From assembly GCA_934446675.1 (NCBI GenBank), contig CAKSEL010000012.1, forward strand, positions 1-64,000: a stretch of DNA of 64,000 bases. The letters run 5' to 3'. Under the pieces are notes generated by a model that saw only the letters and a program-made list of their open reading frames with translations, had not been told where the DNA came from and ran no database searches. Shown in pieces: positions 35,101 through 43,751 of this stretch. Position 1 is the first letter of the stretch; each line of letters starts with the position of its first letter. A program made the translations under genes and the position numbers. Origin of the DNA: an uncultured Eubacteriales bacterium. GTDB taxonomy: Bacteria; Bacillota; Clostridia; Oscillospirales; CAG-382.

Positions 35101-36964
35101 CTATAAGGTTGACGATAAGAACTTTGACGGCGGCGTTCTTCACGGAAAATCCAACGCGGCAGACCCCTGCATCTTCTCACCGCAGGATACCGATCTCGAT
35201 ATAGACACATCGCGCGTCGCAATGATACATATTCGCATGAGATCGCCCGACGGCGCCGACAGCGGACAGATATACTTTGTAAACGACGACGACGTGTTCG
35301 ACAGAACCGCGTTCAATCCGTGGGTGGATAAATATTCGGTGTTCTTCTCCGTACCAAAGAGCGAGAACGGAGAGTATTCGGATATATACGTCGATATGAC
35401 AAATACAAGGTATCTGAAATACTGGACTGGTAAGATTCACAGACTGCGCTTTGATCCGCTTGACATGGCAGACAGGGAATTTGACGTTGAGTACATCGAA
35501 TTTCTGGGTTACAGCAGCGCGCAGAAGAGCGTCGGAATAGACGTGGATTCTTACAGGCTTTCAATTCCGGCAAGCCATATGGAGCGTACCGAAAACGAAA
35601 TGTACGTTGTAGCCGATCCGTCGACAGGCATTTTCAGCGCCAATAATTTCTACCATGAGTATAACAGATTTACCGGCAGACTTTACATAAAGACCGGAAC
35701 CGATACCGAGTTTGTCTTTAACGACGGCAGCGACACCGTACTTGTAAACGGACAAGAACTTAAACTTGAACGCAAAATTACACTCTTTGACCATGTTCCC
35801 GTACTGCCGCTGAGGTTCATACTCGATAAATCCGGCATAAATTATGCTCTTGACGATTCGGGAATGCATATTAAAATACGTCCCGAAAAAGCTGAGGTTT
35901 ATGATGAGAACGCAAATAAGGATTCCTATGAATTTGATACCGACGGCGATATTTCGGGCTGGACACCGTATAACGCGCAGGTGTTTGTATCTGACGGCGC
36001 GATGACTATCTATCCGTCGGAAACAGGCGGCAGCAACGGATATGATCCGTATATAATGAAAAACTCGCTTAAAATTCCGGCGGCGAAATATCTGTCCGCA
36101 CAGGTACGCATAAAGTGCGACTTCGGCGTAAATATCAAGGGCGAAACAAGAACCGCGTTTGTGCTGTATTTTGCAACAGATACAGATTCGAGGCTTGATG
36201 AGGTCAAGACTTACCGCGTTGACGCGCTTGAATGTGAAACAAGCGGAAAAGATACGTATATTCTTGATTTCGACCTTGCATCAAATGAAAAATGGAGCGG
36301 CACGGTAAAGACGCTGCGTTTTGATCCTCCGGAAAATAACGGAACGTACAGTATAGACTATATACGTTTTGTGCAGAACCCGGACTGGAAAGAAGAGGAC
36401 GAAAACAAGAACACAAATACAAAGCCGCAGACGCCGGCGGCCGATCTTTCAAAGGTAATCGGAACAGAACCCCATGAAAAGGTTGATTCCGTACCCAATG
36501 ACGACTCGTATGAATTTGATAAAAAGTCGCTTTCGGGCTTCGGCATACTCAACGCCGATTATGAGTTTGACGACAACAACCTTATACTCAAGGCAAAGCC
36601 TGCGTCCTACGCAAAGAGCGGATATGACGTCGGAATACTCAAATCCGGACTTGAAATCGATTCGTCGGCTTATAAATATGTGACCGTGCGCGTAAAGTGC
36701 GAGTTTGCGGCAAATACCGACGCGTCGTATGCACCGACAGTCAGCAAAATTTACTTTACCACCGATTCCGACGATAAGCGAAACGAAACAAAAACGCTTA
36801 AATGCGATATAAAGAACGCATATGACGACGGCGACGGATATTACGTATTTGTTTATGAAACAAGCGCGTGCGGGGAATGGAAAGGAAAGATCACGTCGGT
36901 GATGTACGATCCGACCGATAATAACGGAACGTATACTATCGACTATATCAGATTTGTAAAATAG
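32123..36964 (+). CDS. cell-surface SLH protein with GH99/WbsX-like catalytic module
   Basis: This is a 1613-aa exported protein. Order: signal peptide (1-28), three SLH repeats (about 35-205) that hold it on secondary cell-wall polymer, and two beta-sandwich modules (225-585). Then comes a GH99/WbsX-like catalytic module (about 600-930, with YFSTWNEFGEGHWLAPSG near 900) and a further beta-sandwich (970-1130). A copper-amine-oxidase N-terminal-like domain (VLVNGQELKLERKITLFDHV, 1145-1260) and two related C-terminal modules (1265-1430, 1450-1613), each ending in a GTYxIDYIRFV-type strand, complete it. Its catalytic module resembles the cytoplasmic protein upstream, and both share an operator, which suggests successive outside and inside steps on one glycan. 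AGGAGG precedes ATG 32123. Confidence 0.88.
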   Translation: MRKVQAAVFAFAMCAVLAVSSSAATAFAKTKEYPENKFSDVKNESWYAGEVKSAYEFGFMDGVSEKSFSPSGSVSVSQAVTLASRLNAAYNNAAIPETGSANWYDAYVNYAKQNGIVSENGFDSYDRAVTRGEMAELLAHALPEDWYGAVNDIKNVPDVVKEYDKYDAVMLLYRAGVLCGNDEHGFFRPDDGLTRAEAAAVLNRTANPGERKKVTVKPVREAFYLIDDMTMTQTVRNIEYLRSGWNYENRFDSGVNVSNKTTATLADSSDNGYVSINRAFEAQNSGTLTFETSVALAGAKNGARVYFENSDGKNVLELYTKDGEFHIKGKSDVNTGLAVKNTTYFFKLCIDLDTNEGTFSCDGAKICTFSLSDDYTDMSKLYYSTTKENILVMTPKFCRIYMNYPVNEDFASGKLPFDVETDTAAVAALNQPGDVYSLKFEENGYVKKSFENIDGKAVFECYVLKQDQNAKLRILLGTDDKTLLEVKLENGKVSSGSAQRAHKANIWQCIHVETDFANKKAQIFVNGKSVGTVSTEGTSFDNIRFEYEKNGAQSPLYIDDIKVYRAYDYPDYCPKPEKAESPDYTLIMSVCSIWREGTHYGWDFVSPFEENSPLLGYYDEGIPETADWEIKQMTEHGMDAIQYCWFAGVPSTFDWSENAYSVPMKRPQLYNALHDGYFYAKYSDMIDFCILWENGAFKYEWTGGKTMSLDSFKNWLWDYWVDYYFTDPRYLVIDNKPVLEIYSRDNFLTLFGGKDKDEQQKKAAEVIKFMHDDIKNYGFDGIIITFSEDGLDSDIVKTMKNIGADGFINYGYGKQSYDPEWLNDVYTRAIDNTRCDDADYNGFAFVPTVAVGYNIVSWEGTRTPLSTVDEHKQTLEYAKRALSRNYNKSEKWAREVIYFSTWNEFGEGHWLAPSGLNGFGYADAWRSAFTNAPAEHTDLLPTANQSARITHLYNDTRTPIRSWGQEPENPADRPSEVIFKITGEDMSKPGWFFYKVDDKNFDGGVLHGKSNAADPCIFSPQDTDLDIDTSRVAMIHIRMRSPDGADSGQIYFVNDDDVFDRTAFNPWVDKYSVFFSVPKSENGEYSDIYVDMTNTRYLKYWTGKIHRLRFDPLDMADREFDVEYIEFLGYSSAQKSVGIDVDSYRLSIPASHMERTENEMYVVADPSTGIFSANNFYHEYNRFTGRLYIKTGTDTEFVFNDGSDTVLVNGQELKLERKITLFDHVPVLPLRFILDKSGINYALDDSGMHIKIRPEKAEVYDENANKDSYEFDTDGDISGWTPYNAQVFVSDGAMTIYPSETGGSNGYDPYIMKNSLKIPAAKYLSAQVRIKCDFGVNIKGETRTAFVLYFATDTDSRLDEVKTYRVDALECETSGKDTYILDFDLASNEKWSGTVKTLRFDPPENNGTYSIDYIRFVQNPDWKEEDENKNTNTKPQTPAADLSKVIGTEPHEKVDSVPNDDSYEFDKKSLSGFGILNADYEFDDNNLILKAKPASYAKSGYDVGILKSGLEIDSSAYKYVTVRVKCEFAANTDASYAPTVSKIYFTTDSDDKRNETKTLKCDIKNAYDDGDGYYVFVYETSACGEWKGKITSVMYDPTDNNGTYTIDYIRFVK

Positions 36965-37012
36965 GAAAACAGCGGAAAATCAAGGATTTTTTAGCGAAAG
37001 GAGGACGGATAT

Positions 37013-37138
37013 ATGAAGAAAGCATATGTTTCTCCGGAAATGACGGCGCTTTTGTTTTCGCCGAACGAGGATATTCTCAACGGCAGCTCCGTTGTCATTG
37101 ACGCAGGCGATTTCTTTAACCCGGATATAGAAGTTTGA
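37013..37138 (+). CDS. 41-aa small protein of unknown function (family with 43332-43445)
   Basis: ATG 37013 follows AAAGGAGG at ideal spacing, and the frame stops at 37138. The peptide begins MKKAYVSPEMTALLFSPNED and continues with a hydrophobic stretch around IDAGDFF and an acidic end. It has no signal peptide. The peptide at 43332 has the same plan: MKK, aromatic, Pro-Glu/Asp, a mid hydrophobic part, a DI pair, Ser, and IDA. The gene sits 48 bp after the SLH/GH99-like gene and 40 bp before the next secreted-protein gene. Small peptides of this plan occur in gut Firmicutes (from memory); no function is known to me. Confidence 0.65.
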   Translation: MKKAYVSPEMTALLFSPNEDILNGSSVVIDAGDFFNPDIEV

Positions 37139-37178
37139 GTTTGTATCCCGAAAAAACGAAAAAAGAAAGAGGTTAATT

Positions 37179-39428
37179 ATGAAAAACACATTGAAAATTC
37201 TCGGCGCGGCACTTGCGCTGTGCACGGTGTCAGCTTTTGCGGCATCTGCACTTCCGGCAGCCGAATACGCCGAAAACGCGGCTGAAGAAGCACAAGTACC
37301 GATAACCGAAACCGCACAGACCTTTGCCGACGACGATATAATCGCGTCATGGGAATTTGATGCGGCTGATACCGCAACACGCTTTGAATCGACTGAACGC
37401 TCCGGATATGCCGCAGGTACCGTCGAATGGGAATTCAAAACAGAGGAGCTTGCAGGCGAAACGATAAATTATGTTTCCGTAACGCCCAAAGCTGCCGAAA
37501 GCGTAACCGACGGACTTTGCCCGAACGTGTATTTCAAGCCCTCCGCCGACGCAAACAGCTATTACGGCTTTACCGGCGCGGATCTGTCTGCAATAGACCG
37601 CATAGAAATGCGCGTAAGACTTGCGCGTGCCGATCAGTTTGCAAATGATCTTCCCGATTATACCACAGTTCAGATTCAGGGCAGCTACCGTCTGCTTGCA
37701 AATAAGACAATAACCAAAGATCAGGCTGACGAATGGGTAACGCTTTCCGTAACGCCCGACGAATTTCTCAATACTCCTGCGAATAACGTGCTTAACTCTC
37801 TGCGTTTCTATGTCGCACCCGGACTTTACGAAGGCTGGACGCTTGACGCAGACTACATAAGAGTATATAAAAAGACATCTGCCGAAACCTATACCGTTTC
37901 CGCGTATGTTGACGGACAGGATCTTTCCGCCGGAACAAACAATGTCGGCTTTGACAGCGGTATTTTCACGTTTACCTTTGATAAAGCGCCCGGAGTTGCA
38001 CCCGAAAGGTTTACCGCGGATGTTCTCGGCGATACCGCAAATAATTTCAGCGCGTCCGGAACCGTTATGAGCAGCGACGGTCTTACATATACCGTTTATG
38101 CAAGACGCGACCTTCGCGGAAAGACCGTGACTTTTGCAGATAAGACGACATCGGAATACGAGTATAAGCTCGGAATGACAGCGGTATTTGCGTCTGCCGA
38201 AAAAGAGGGACGTAACGTATTTGTAAACGGAAACTTTGAGAACCCTTATCTTAATAAGTGGCAGGTATGGGGAACAAGCAGTTATACATCCGCAATAACC
38301 GACGGCAGCCTGAAAGTAACCTTCGGCGCGTCAAACGGAAACTTCAGCCTGTTTGCGTATAATCCCGGAGGTACCGCGGCGTTTGAAAAGGGCGCAAAGT
38401 ATCTTTTAAGCATAAACGTTACTTTCCCGTCGGCAAATCAGCCTTCGGCGCTCGGTGCAAATACCGTAGACCTCTATCCGTATATCCTTACGACAAACGA
38501 TGTTCAGTTCAGAGCAAACAGCGGCAACTATTTTGATAAATGGTCGGATCCCGCAAAATATCCTACGCTCAATGACAATCTCACCGCAACTTCGATAATA
38601 CTCAATTACACCGGCAGAAACGATACCGTTCAGAGCGTCAGCCGCATTTTTGACACGTCGGACGACGCCGTAACCGAGGCGCTTTGCAAAACTCCTTACA
38701 TATTCCTCGCACCTTACAGCTCCTCCGCAAAGATTTCCGAGCTTGAAGGACTGAATTATGTAATCAACGGCGTTTCCGCAAAGAAGCTCTTTACCGTTTC
38801 GTTTGATCCGGACGGCGGCGACGGCACGGAACCGCAGAACGCACTCTACGCATTTGACGAAAACTTCTGTTTCCCCGAAAATACGTTTGCCAAGGAAAAC
38901 GCAGAGTTTGCCGGCTGGGAATATAACGGAAAAGTATATCAGCCCGGCGAGACGGTCGTGCCTTATGTGACCGGAGACGGCGCGCTTGCTCTTAAAGCTG
39001 TCTGGAACGAGAATATGGCTCCCGTAATGCAGGATAACAAGGACGTAAAGACCGATTATACCGGCATACGTTTCTATGCAAACGTTTACGACGGCAGAAA
39101 CGACGAAAACACCGAGTACGGCTTTTTGGTAACTACCGAAATAATCAAGGATAAGCTTACCGCAGCCGGAAAGAACACCGAACTCAGCTTTGAAAACGCA
39201 GATATCGCAAACCTTTATAAAAAAGGCGTCGCGCATGATAAAAACACCAACATCGTGTTCAGACGCGGCGAAGAATATGACATTATAGCCGCAATGGTAA
39301 CGGGTATTCCGACAGATATGAAAGATAAGAAAGTCTATATACGTTCTTATATTACATATGACGGCGGCGAAACCTATATCTACGGCGAAGAAAAGAGCGC
39401 GAGCGTAAACGACGTTCTCGGAGAATAA
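37179..39428 (+). CDS. secreted multi-domain beta-sandwich protein
   Basis: This 749-aa protein has a signal peptide (1-23, cleavage after AASA). A beta-sandwich carbohydrate-binding-like module (about 55-230) ends in LDADYIRVYKK, followed by an Ig-like segment and a CBM4/9-like module starting NVFVNGNFENPYLNKWQVWG. An InlB/Flg_new-type repeat lies at about 538-612 (FSFDPDGG-like start, FAGWEYNGKVYQPGE). The C-terminal domain at 620-749 (YTGIRFYANVYDGRND to TGIPTDMKDKKVYIRSYI) recurs in two other proteins here. No SLH or sortase motif was seen, so attachment to the cell is unclear. No catalytic module was recognised. Confidence 0.75.
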   Translation: MKNTLKILGAALALCTVSAFAASALPAAEYAENAAEEAQVPITETAQTFADDDIIASWEFDAADTATRFESTERSGYAAGTVEWEFKTEELAGETINYVSVTPKAAESVTDGLCPNVYFKPSADANSYYGFTGADLSAIDRIEMRVRLARADQFANDLPDYTTVQIQGSYRLLANKTITKDQADEWVTLSVTPDEFLNTPANNVLNSLRFYVAPGLYEGWTLDADYIRVYKKTSAETYTVSAYVDGQDLSAGTNNVGFDSGIFTFTFDKAPGVAPERFTADVLGDTANNFSASGTVMSSDGLTYTVYARRDLRGKTVTFADKTTSEYEYKLGMTAVFASAEKEGRNVFVNGNFENPYLNKWQVWGTSSYTSAITDGSLKVTFGASNGNFSLFAYNPGGTAAFEKGAKYLLSINVTFPSANQPSALGANTVDLYPYILTTNDVQFRANSGNYFDKWSDPAKYPTLNDNLTATSIILNYTGRNDTVQSVSRIFDTSDDAVTEALCKTPYIFLAPYSSSAKISELEGLNYVINGVSAKKLFTVSFDPDGGDGTEPQNALYAFDENFCFPENTFAKENAEFAGWEYNGKVYQPGETVVPYVTGDGALALKAVWNENMAPVMQDNKDVKTDYTGIRFYANVYDGRNDENTEYGFLVTTEIIKDKLTAAGKNTELSFENADIANLYKKGVAHDKNTNIVFRRGEEYDIIAAMVTGIPTDMKDKKVYIRSYITYDGGETYIYGEEKSASVNDVLGE

Positions 39429-39485
39429 GCCGTAATAACCGTTTTGGAATATATGTGAAAGCATATATAAATACTCTCTCCTTTT

Positions 39486-39530
39486 GGGCTGCCGGACTGA
39501 CTTTATCTATGCCTCCGGCAGCTCATTTTT
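39486..39530 (+). terminator. terminator after the secreted protein gene
   Basis: GGGCTGCCGG and CCGGCAGCTC (one G-U pair) form a 10-bp stem followed by ATTTTT. Confidence 0.65.
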
Positions 39531-39576
39531 CATAAAACAGCCGTAAAGAACGCGGCTCGCATACGGAGGAAAGACA

Positions 39577-41370
39577 ATGAAGCTGAATTTTGATAACTAT
39601 TTTGAAAAAGTAAGAGGCTGCTTTACCGGAAAGACCGTCGGCGGAACACTCGGCATGAAATATGAGGGAAATACCGATGTTCACGAAATAACCTACTATG
39701 ATCCCGTTCCGACGGGAATGCTGCCCAACGACGACCTTGATCTTCAGGTCATAAATCTCGAATGTATACTGCGCACGGGTTTCCCGGTATGCAGAAAAAA
39801 TCTCGGCGAGCTGTGGCAGACGCATATGACCGACAGCTTGCCCGATGAATATGGAGTCAGCGTGCATAATCAGAAAATGCGCCTTTACGCACCTCTTTCG
39901 GGACAGTATAACAATAAATTTACCGACGGAATGGGCGCTGCCATAAGAAGCGAACTGTGGGCGTGCCTTGCACCGGCAAATCCTGCGCTTGCGGCGGCTC
40001 TTTCGCGTGAGGACGCCTGCAATGACCACGACGGCGACGGACTGTACGCCGAAATGTTCTTGGCTGCGCTTGAAAGCCTTGCTTTTGTAAAGAGCGATCT
40101 TCGCGAAATGACAGACGAGGCTCTGTGCTTTGTGCCGGACGGCAGCAGACTCAAAAACGGTCTTTGCGACGTGCTTTCCATGTGGGATAAGCACTGCGAC
40201 GTCATGAAAGTAAGAGAAGAGTTTCTTGCGAAATATAAGGTGCAGAATTTTACCGACGTTACAATAAACCTTGCGTTTATACTGCTCAGCCTTGTTTCGG
40301 GCAAAGGTAGCTTTGATAAAACGATATGCACGGCCGTGGGACTCGGATACGACACCGACTGCACGGGAGCTACCGTGGGTTCTATCTTCGGAATAATGAA
40401 CCCGTCGCTCATATCTTCAAAGTGGACCGATCCGATAGGCGATGAGCTTATACTCGGACATTGCGTAATAAATATGCACCAGACCGGAACAATAGGGGAT
40501 TTCTGCCGTAAAGTCGCTTTTCTTGCCGCAAAAACGCAAAAGTATTATAAGACCGGTATAGGACTTGAGCTTCCCGAAGATTTCGGCGCCGTGCCGAATC
40601 TCGCGCACGACTGGACGGAAAAATTTGACGCCGTTGCCGATTGGCAAACCGGTTCTCATGAATCGCTTGTCTGCATAAAACCTCTGCTTGTAAGCCTGTG
40701 CTATCCCGAAAACGTCGCGGCATATCCCGATAAACAGAATAAATACCGTCTTAAAATCACAAATATAACGGACGGCAAAAAAGATTGCGGTATAACTCTG
40801 AGCGCGCCCGACGGCTGGAACGCCGTGCCGGAATGTGACTTTTTCAGCATTGAAAGAGGAGAGAGCGCCTATATTGATTTTACCGTGAATTATAAGCCGA
40901 CGCCGCACAGGGCAAATCTCAATGCGCTTACCGTTACTCTCTGTATCGGCGGACTGTCATTTGATATTGAAACGGGACTTGTCGGAACGTCTCCATGGAT
41001 CGTAACCGACAGAAAATCAGGAAAACAGTGCATTTTTGAGGCAACGGAGGCTTTCTTTACCGTCCCGGACGGAGAATATACGTATTCCTGCGGAGTGTAC
41101 GGCGTCAAAAAACAGGTAAGACTTATTGCGGCAGGCACGCGTCCGTTCAAGCTGTTTCTTGACGGAAAAGAAATAATCGACTGCCGCGCCGATTACTACG
41201 TTCCTGCGTTCCACCGCTGCGGAAATTACGTCAAAGCCGTTGAACTGCAAAATTACAGGAGCAATATAGAAGTCGTTTTCCCGGACGGCAAAGCCGGAGA
41301 ATTCTTTATGTCCTTCGGCACGCTCTATGCCTGCGGAGAATGGGTAAGCACCGTTGAAAAAGTCATATAA
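39577..41370 (+). CDS. ADP-ribosylglycohydrolase-family protein with C-terminal extension
   Basis: This 597-aa protein lacks a signal peptide. The N-terminal 340 residues have the DraG/ADPRH fold: GCFTGKTVGGTLGMKYEG, the first metal site LPNDDLDLQ, and the second metal site GYDTDCTGATVGSIFGIM. The C-terminal 230 residues are beta-rich, with an Ig-like stretch (VTLCIGGLSFDIETGLVGTS), and are not typical of the enzyme family. Classical members remove ADP-ribose from proteins. Firmicutes relatives embedded in sugar-use loci may hydrolyse other N- or O-glycosides, and that may apply here. GGAGG precedes ATG 39577. Confidence 0.85.
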   Translation: MKLNFDNYFEKVRGCFTGKTVGGTLGMKYEGNTDVHEITYYDPVPTGMLPNDDLDLQVINLECILRTGFPVCRKNLGELWQTHMTDSLPDEYGVSVHNQKMRLYAPLSGQYNNKFTDGMGAAIRSELWACLAPANPALAAALSREDACNDHDGDGLYAEMFLAALESLAFVKSDLREMTDEALCFVPDGSRLKNGLCDVLSMWDKHCDVMKVREEFLAKYKVQNFTDVTINLAFILLSLVSGKGSFDKTICTAVGLGYDTDCTGATVGSIFGIMNPSLISSKWTDPIGDELILGHCVINMHQTGTIGDFCRKVAFLAAKTQKYYKTGIGLELPEDFGAVPNLAHDWTEKFDAVADWQTGSHESLVCIKPLLVSLCYPENVAAYPDKQNKYRLKITNITDGKKDCGITLSAPDGWNAVPECDFFSIERGESAYIDFTVNYKPTPHRANLNALTVTLCIGGLSFDIETGLVGTSPWIVTDRKSGKQCIFEATEAFFTVPDGEYTYSCGVYGVKKQVRLIAAGTRPFKLFLDGKEIIDCRADYYVPAFHRCGNYVKAVELQNYRSNIEVVFPDGKAGEFFMSFGTLYACGEWVSTVEKVI

Positions 41371-41391
41371 TTTCTGAATATATCATATTTT

Positions 41392-41434
41392 ATCCGCCAT
41401 ACCGCCTTTAAACCGGTGCGGCGGATTATTTTTT
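41392..41434 (+). terminator. terminator after the ADP-ribosylglycohydrolase gene
   Basis: ATCCGCC and GGCGGAT with an inner ACCG/CGGT pair form the stem, followed by TATTTTTT. Confidence 0.75.
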
Positions 41435-41565
41435 ATCATTTTACGGCAATTTTGGATACTTTTTTGAATGACGGCGCAAGATAGATGAAATTGCCTAAAT
41501 TACGTTAATAATTTGTGCATATTGACAAATTTACGACGACAGACAGGAAAAATCAGGATTTTTTA

Positions 41566-41594
41566 TTGACAATGCCGCAAAAATGCGGTAAACT
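41566..41594 (+). promoter_or_regulatory. promoter of the 519-aa secreted protein gene
   Basis: TTGACA (41566-41571) and TAAACT (41589-41594) are separated by 17 bp. The leader contains a short open frame (41633-41698). Confidence 0.6.
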
Positions 41595-41632
41595 GAAAAC
41601 GACCTCGGAAATCACATTAAAGGAGAGTAATT

Positions 41633-41698
41633 GTGAATTTGAAATATCATAATTTTTCCGCAGAGCTTGCGAGGGAGCAAACGGATTACATAAACTAA
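41633..41698 (+). CDS. possible 21-aa leader peptide
   Basis: GTG 41633 follows AGGAGAG (41621-41627) by five bases, and the frame MNLKYHNFSAELAREQTDYI ends in Asn and a stop at 41698, 50 bp before the next gene. Good spacing from promoter and ribosome binding site supports translation. The shortness and lack of a relative in the window keep this uncertain. Confidence 0.35.
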   Translation: MNLKYHNFSAELAREQTDYIN

Positions 41699-41747
41699 AG
41701 TAATTAACGGCGAAAGCCGTAAAAAAAGCAGAAAGAGGTTTTGTCAA

Positions 41748-43307
41748 ATGAAAAAGAATCTTACGGCGGTATTTGCCGCCATTCTTGCCTGCCTTACACT
41801 GTATGCACAGGCAGCTCCGGCAGAGATTGAAACCGAAAATGCCGGCGAAACACAAATTGATGCGCTCTATACCGAAGAAAGCGCGGACGCCGTTCTTGCA
41901 GGCGAATATCCGAATCTTTTCGATTCGTCAAAAATCGCCGATTCGTGGAACGCGAGTGCAACTCTCGACGACGATGGAGTTATAACCGTTTCTCCGACGA
42001 TTGCCGCTACTTACACAACTTTCAAATATCCGCTTACGTTTAAAGCCGGCACGAGATATGAGCTGAGCTATGAAGTGGCTCTTGTTGACTGCAGCGACGA
42101 CGGCGTTCATGTTGAGCCTGCGTTTAACTATGTCAAACCCGACACGGGTGTGAGAGCCGATAACGCGCTTTGCTGGAAGAATACATCAACTTCTTATCCC
42201 GATAAAAACGGAGACTGGCTCAAAGTAACCGTAACCGGAGATGTTCCCGCAGATTATAAGGCAGATGCTGACGGAAAGGTTGACGCACTCACATTTATCG
42301 CATATGAGGACAAGAGCTATACGTTCAAACTCAGAAATCTCACTCTCAGAATAGCCGATACCGACTCCAACTTAAACGACTGGTATTCCTATTATAATAT
42401 TAAAGTTACTGACGACAGCCTGAATCCCGGCAACAAGTGCGTTGAGCTTGTCGGTAAAACAGCCGAATATCCGATACTCAGATATAAGGAAGATTTTGTT
42501 CCCGGCGCCGTTTACAGATATTTCTTTAAGTTTGCCTTTACGACTCTCGGAAAAGACGGAGAGACCGATACCGTTGTACCCGACGGCAGTAACTTTACTC
42601 TCTATAAGTATTATACATATTATGATTCCGCAGAATCAAAAAACAAGAGCTTTTCTGATGTAATTAAAGGCTCCGGCGCACTCACACAAGGCGAGAACGG
42701 CTGGGAATGGACTGAAATTTCGGGAACATTCATTTTCGATCCCAAACCCGGATATGACTACAATCATGTGGACTATATGCCTTGGGGCGTGCAGATAGCA
42801 ACAAACGGCTACAAGAATTTCAAGGTTGACGATTTTGTACTCGAACAGATTTCCGCGCCCGAAACGCTTACAAAAGAAACCGGAGCGTATGCGCCTATAA
42901 GCTACCGCGATACCACAGACGACGCAGGAGTACGTTTCCTTGCGGCAGCCGATAACAATAAGCACCGCGCAGCCGACGTTGAAGAATACGGCTGGATAGT
43001 TGCAAGAAAGACTCACCTTGACGCACTCGGAATTTCCGCATACGGACTTACACTTACAATTGATTCTTCAAAGTATGCAACCGGCGTTTCCTATGTTAAG
43101 GGCGGAGAAGATAAGCACCTTGCCGTTAATTTTGACGACGATACAACACTCTTTACCGGCGTTGTAACCGGAATACCGGACAAGTATAACGACGATGTTG
43201 TTGTCGCAAGAACCTATATCAAGTATTCCGACGGCACGATTTCCTACGGCACACCCGTCGCGGCAAGCGTAGCGTCCGCAAAAGCCGGAAACTTTGAAAC
43301 TATCTGA
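41748..43307 (+). CDS. secreted protein with shared C-terminal domain
   Basis: This 519-aa protein has a signal peptide (MKKNLTAVFAAILACLTLYA, cleavage near residue 22). Two beta-sandwich modules resemble carbohydrate-binding modules (about 50-205 and 210-370; FKAGTRYELSYEVALVDCSD is typical of CBM4/9-like folds). The C-terminal domain (about 375-519: AGVRFLAAADNNKHR, EEYGWIVARK, VVTGIPDKYNDDVVVARTYI) also occurs in the products of 37179 and 43752. There is no SLH or catalytic motif. AAAGAGG lies nine bases before the ATG. The 37-aa peptide gene follows 24 bp after its stop. Confidence 0.75.
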   Translation: MKKNLTAVFAAILACLTLYAQAAPAEIETENAGETQIDALYTEESADAVLAGEYPNLFDSSKIADSWNASATLDDDGVITVSPTIAATYTTFKYPLTFKAGTRYELSYEVALVDCSDDGVHVEPAFNYVKPDTGVRADNALCWKNTSTSYPDKNGDWLKVTVTGDVPADYKADADGKVDALTFIAYEDKSYTFKLRNLTLRIADTDSNLNDWYSYYNIKVTDDSLNPGNKCVELVGKTAEYPILRYKEDFVPGAVYRYFFKFAFTTLGKDGETDTVVPDGSNFTLYKYYTYYDSAESKNKSFSDVIKGSGALTQGENGWEWTEISGTFIFDPKPGYDYNHVDYMPWGVQIATNGYKNFKVDDFVLEQISAPETLTKETGAYAPISYRDTTDDAGVRFLAAADNNKHRAADVEEYGWIVARKTHLDALGISAYGLTLTIDSSKYATGVSYVKGGEDKHLAVNFDDDTTLFTGVVTGIPDKYNDDVVVARTYIKYSDGTISYGTPVAASVASAKAGNFETI

Positions 43308-43331
43308 GCGTAAAACGAGGTGTAAACAGTT

Positions 43332-43445
43332 ATGAAAAAATATTATGAAGAACCCGATATATCGGTTGTGAAACTCGGCAGCGACATTATAATGGCAAGC
43401 GGCGAAGATACGATTATTGACGCTGCCAAGCTCTGGAACGACTGA
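43332..43445 (+). CDS. 37-aa small protein of unknown function (family with 37013-37138)
   Basis: ATG 43332 follows GAGGTG by nine bases; the stop is at 43445. The product begins MKKYYEEPDISVVKLGSDII and goes on with a Ser-Gly-Glu-Asp turn, an IDAA stretch and an acidic end. It matches the 41-aa peptide in order of landmarks rather than in full identity. It lies directly behind a secreted-protein gene, as does the other copy. There is no signal peptide. The function is unknown; export of a processed peptide or control of the adjacent gene are both possible. Confidence 0.65.
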   Translation: MKKYYEEPDISVVKLGSDIIMASGEDTIIDAAKLWND

Positions 43446-43515
43446 CAGGCAGGAATTTTCTTCCCAAAACGGCAAATCAGCCGCATAAAAGGAAAAAATA
43501 ATTATAGCATTGTAA

Positions 43516-43545
43516 ACAAACCGTCTCATTCACGTGGGGCGGTTT
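43516..43545 (+). terminator. hairpin terminator after the small-protein gene
   Basis: AAACCG and CGGTTT with inner pairing, followed by a T-rich stretch. The loop resembles that of the terminator at 21740. Confidence 0.5.
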
Positions 43546-43681
43546 TGCTATATTGCAATATATTTGCATAACGCAAAGCAAAATTGCGCTTGAAATGTTG
43601 CAGAAGTCACAAAAAAGGCTTGCGGCAATTGTGCAAACAAACGATTTTGAGAATGTACGGCGTTTTTAACAAAAAACTCCT

Positions 43682-43709
43682 TTGAAAAGGGCAAAAAGAG
43701 GTATATAAT
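43682..43709 (+). promoter_or_regulatory. promoter of the SGNH multi-domain protein gene
   Basis: TTGAAA (43682-43687) and TATAAT (43704-43709) are separated by 16 bp, about 45 bp before the ATG. Confidence 0.6.
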
Positions 43710-43751
43710 TAATATATAAATTTTTTGCATATGCAAGGAGAGGGTAAGAAA

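Noticed and set aside
38406..39464. Long minus-strand open frame (352 codons) under the 749-aa secreted protein gene
   Set aside because: It is antisense to a gene with signal peptide and recognisable domains, has no ribosome binding site, and its composition (Cys/Phe/Tyr/Arg-rich) is that of a shadow frame.
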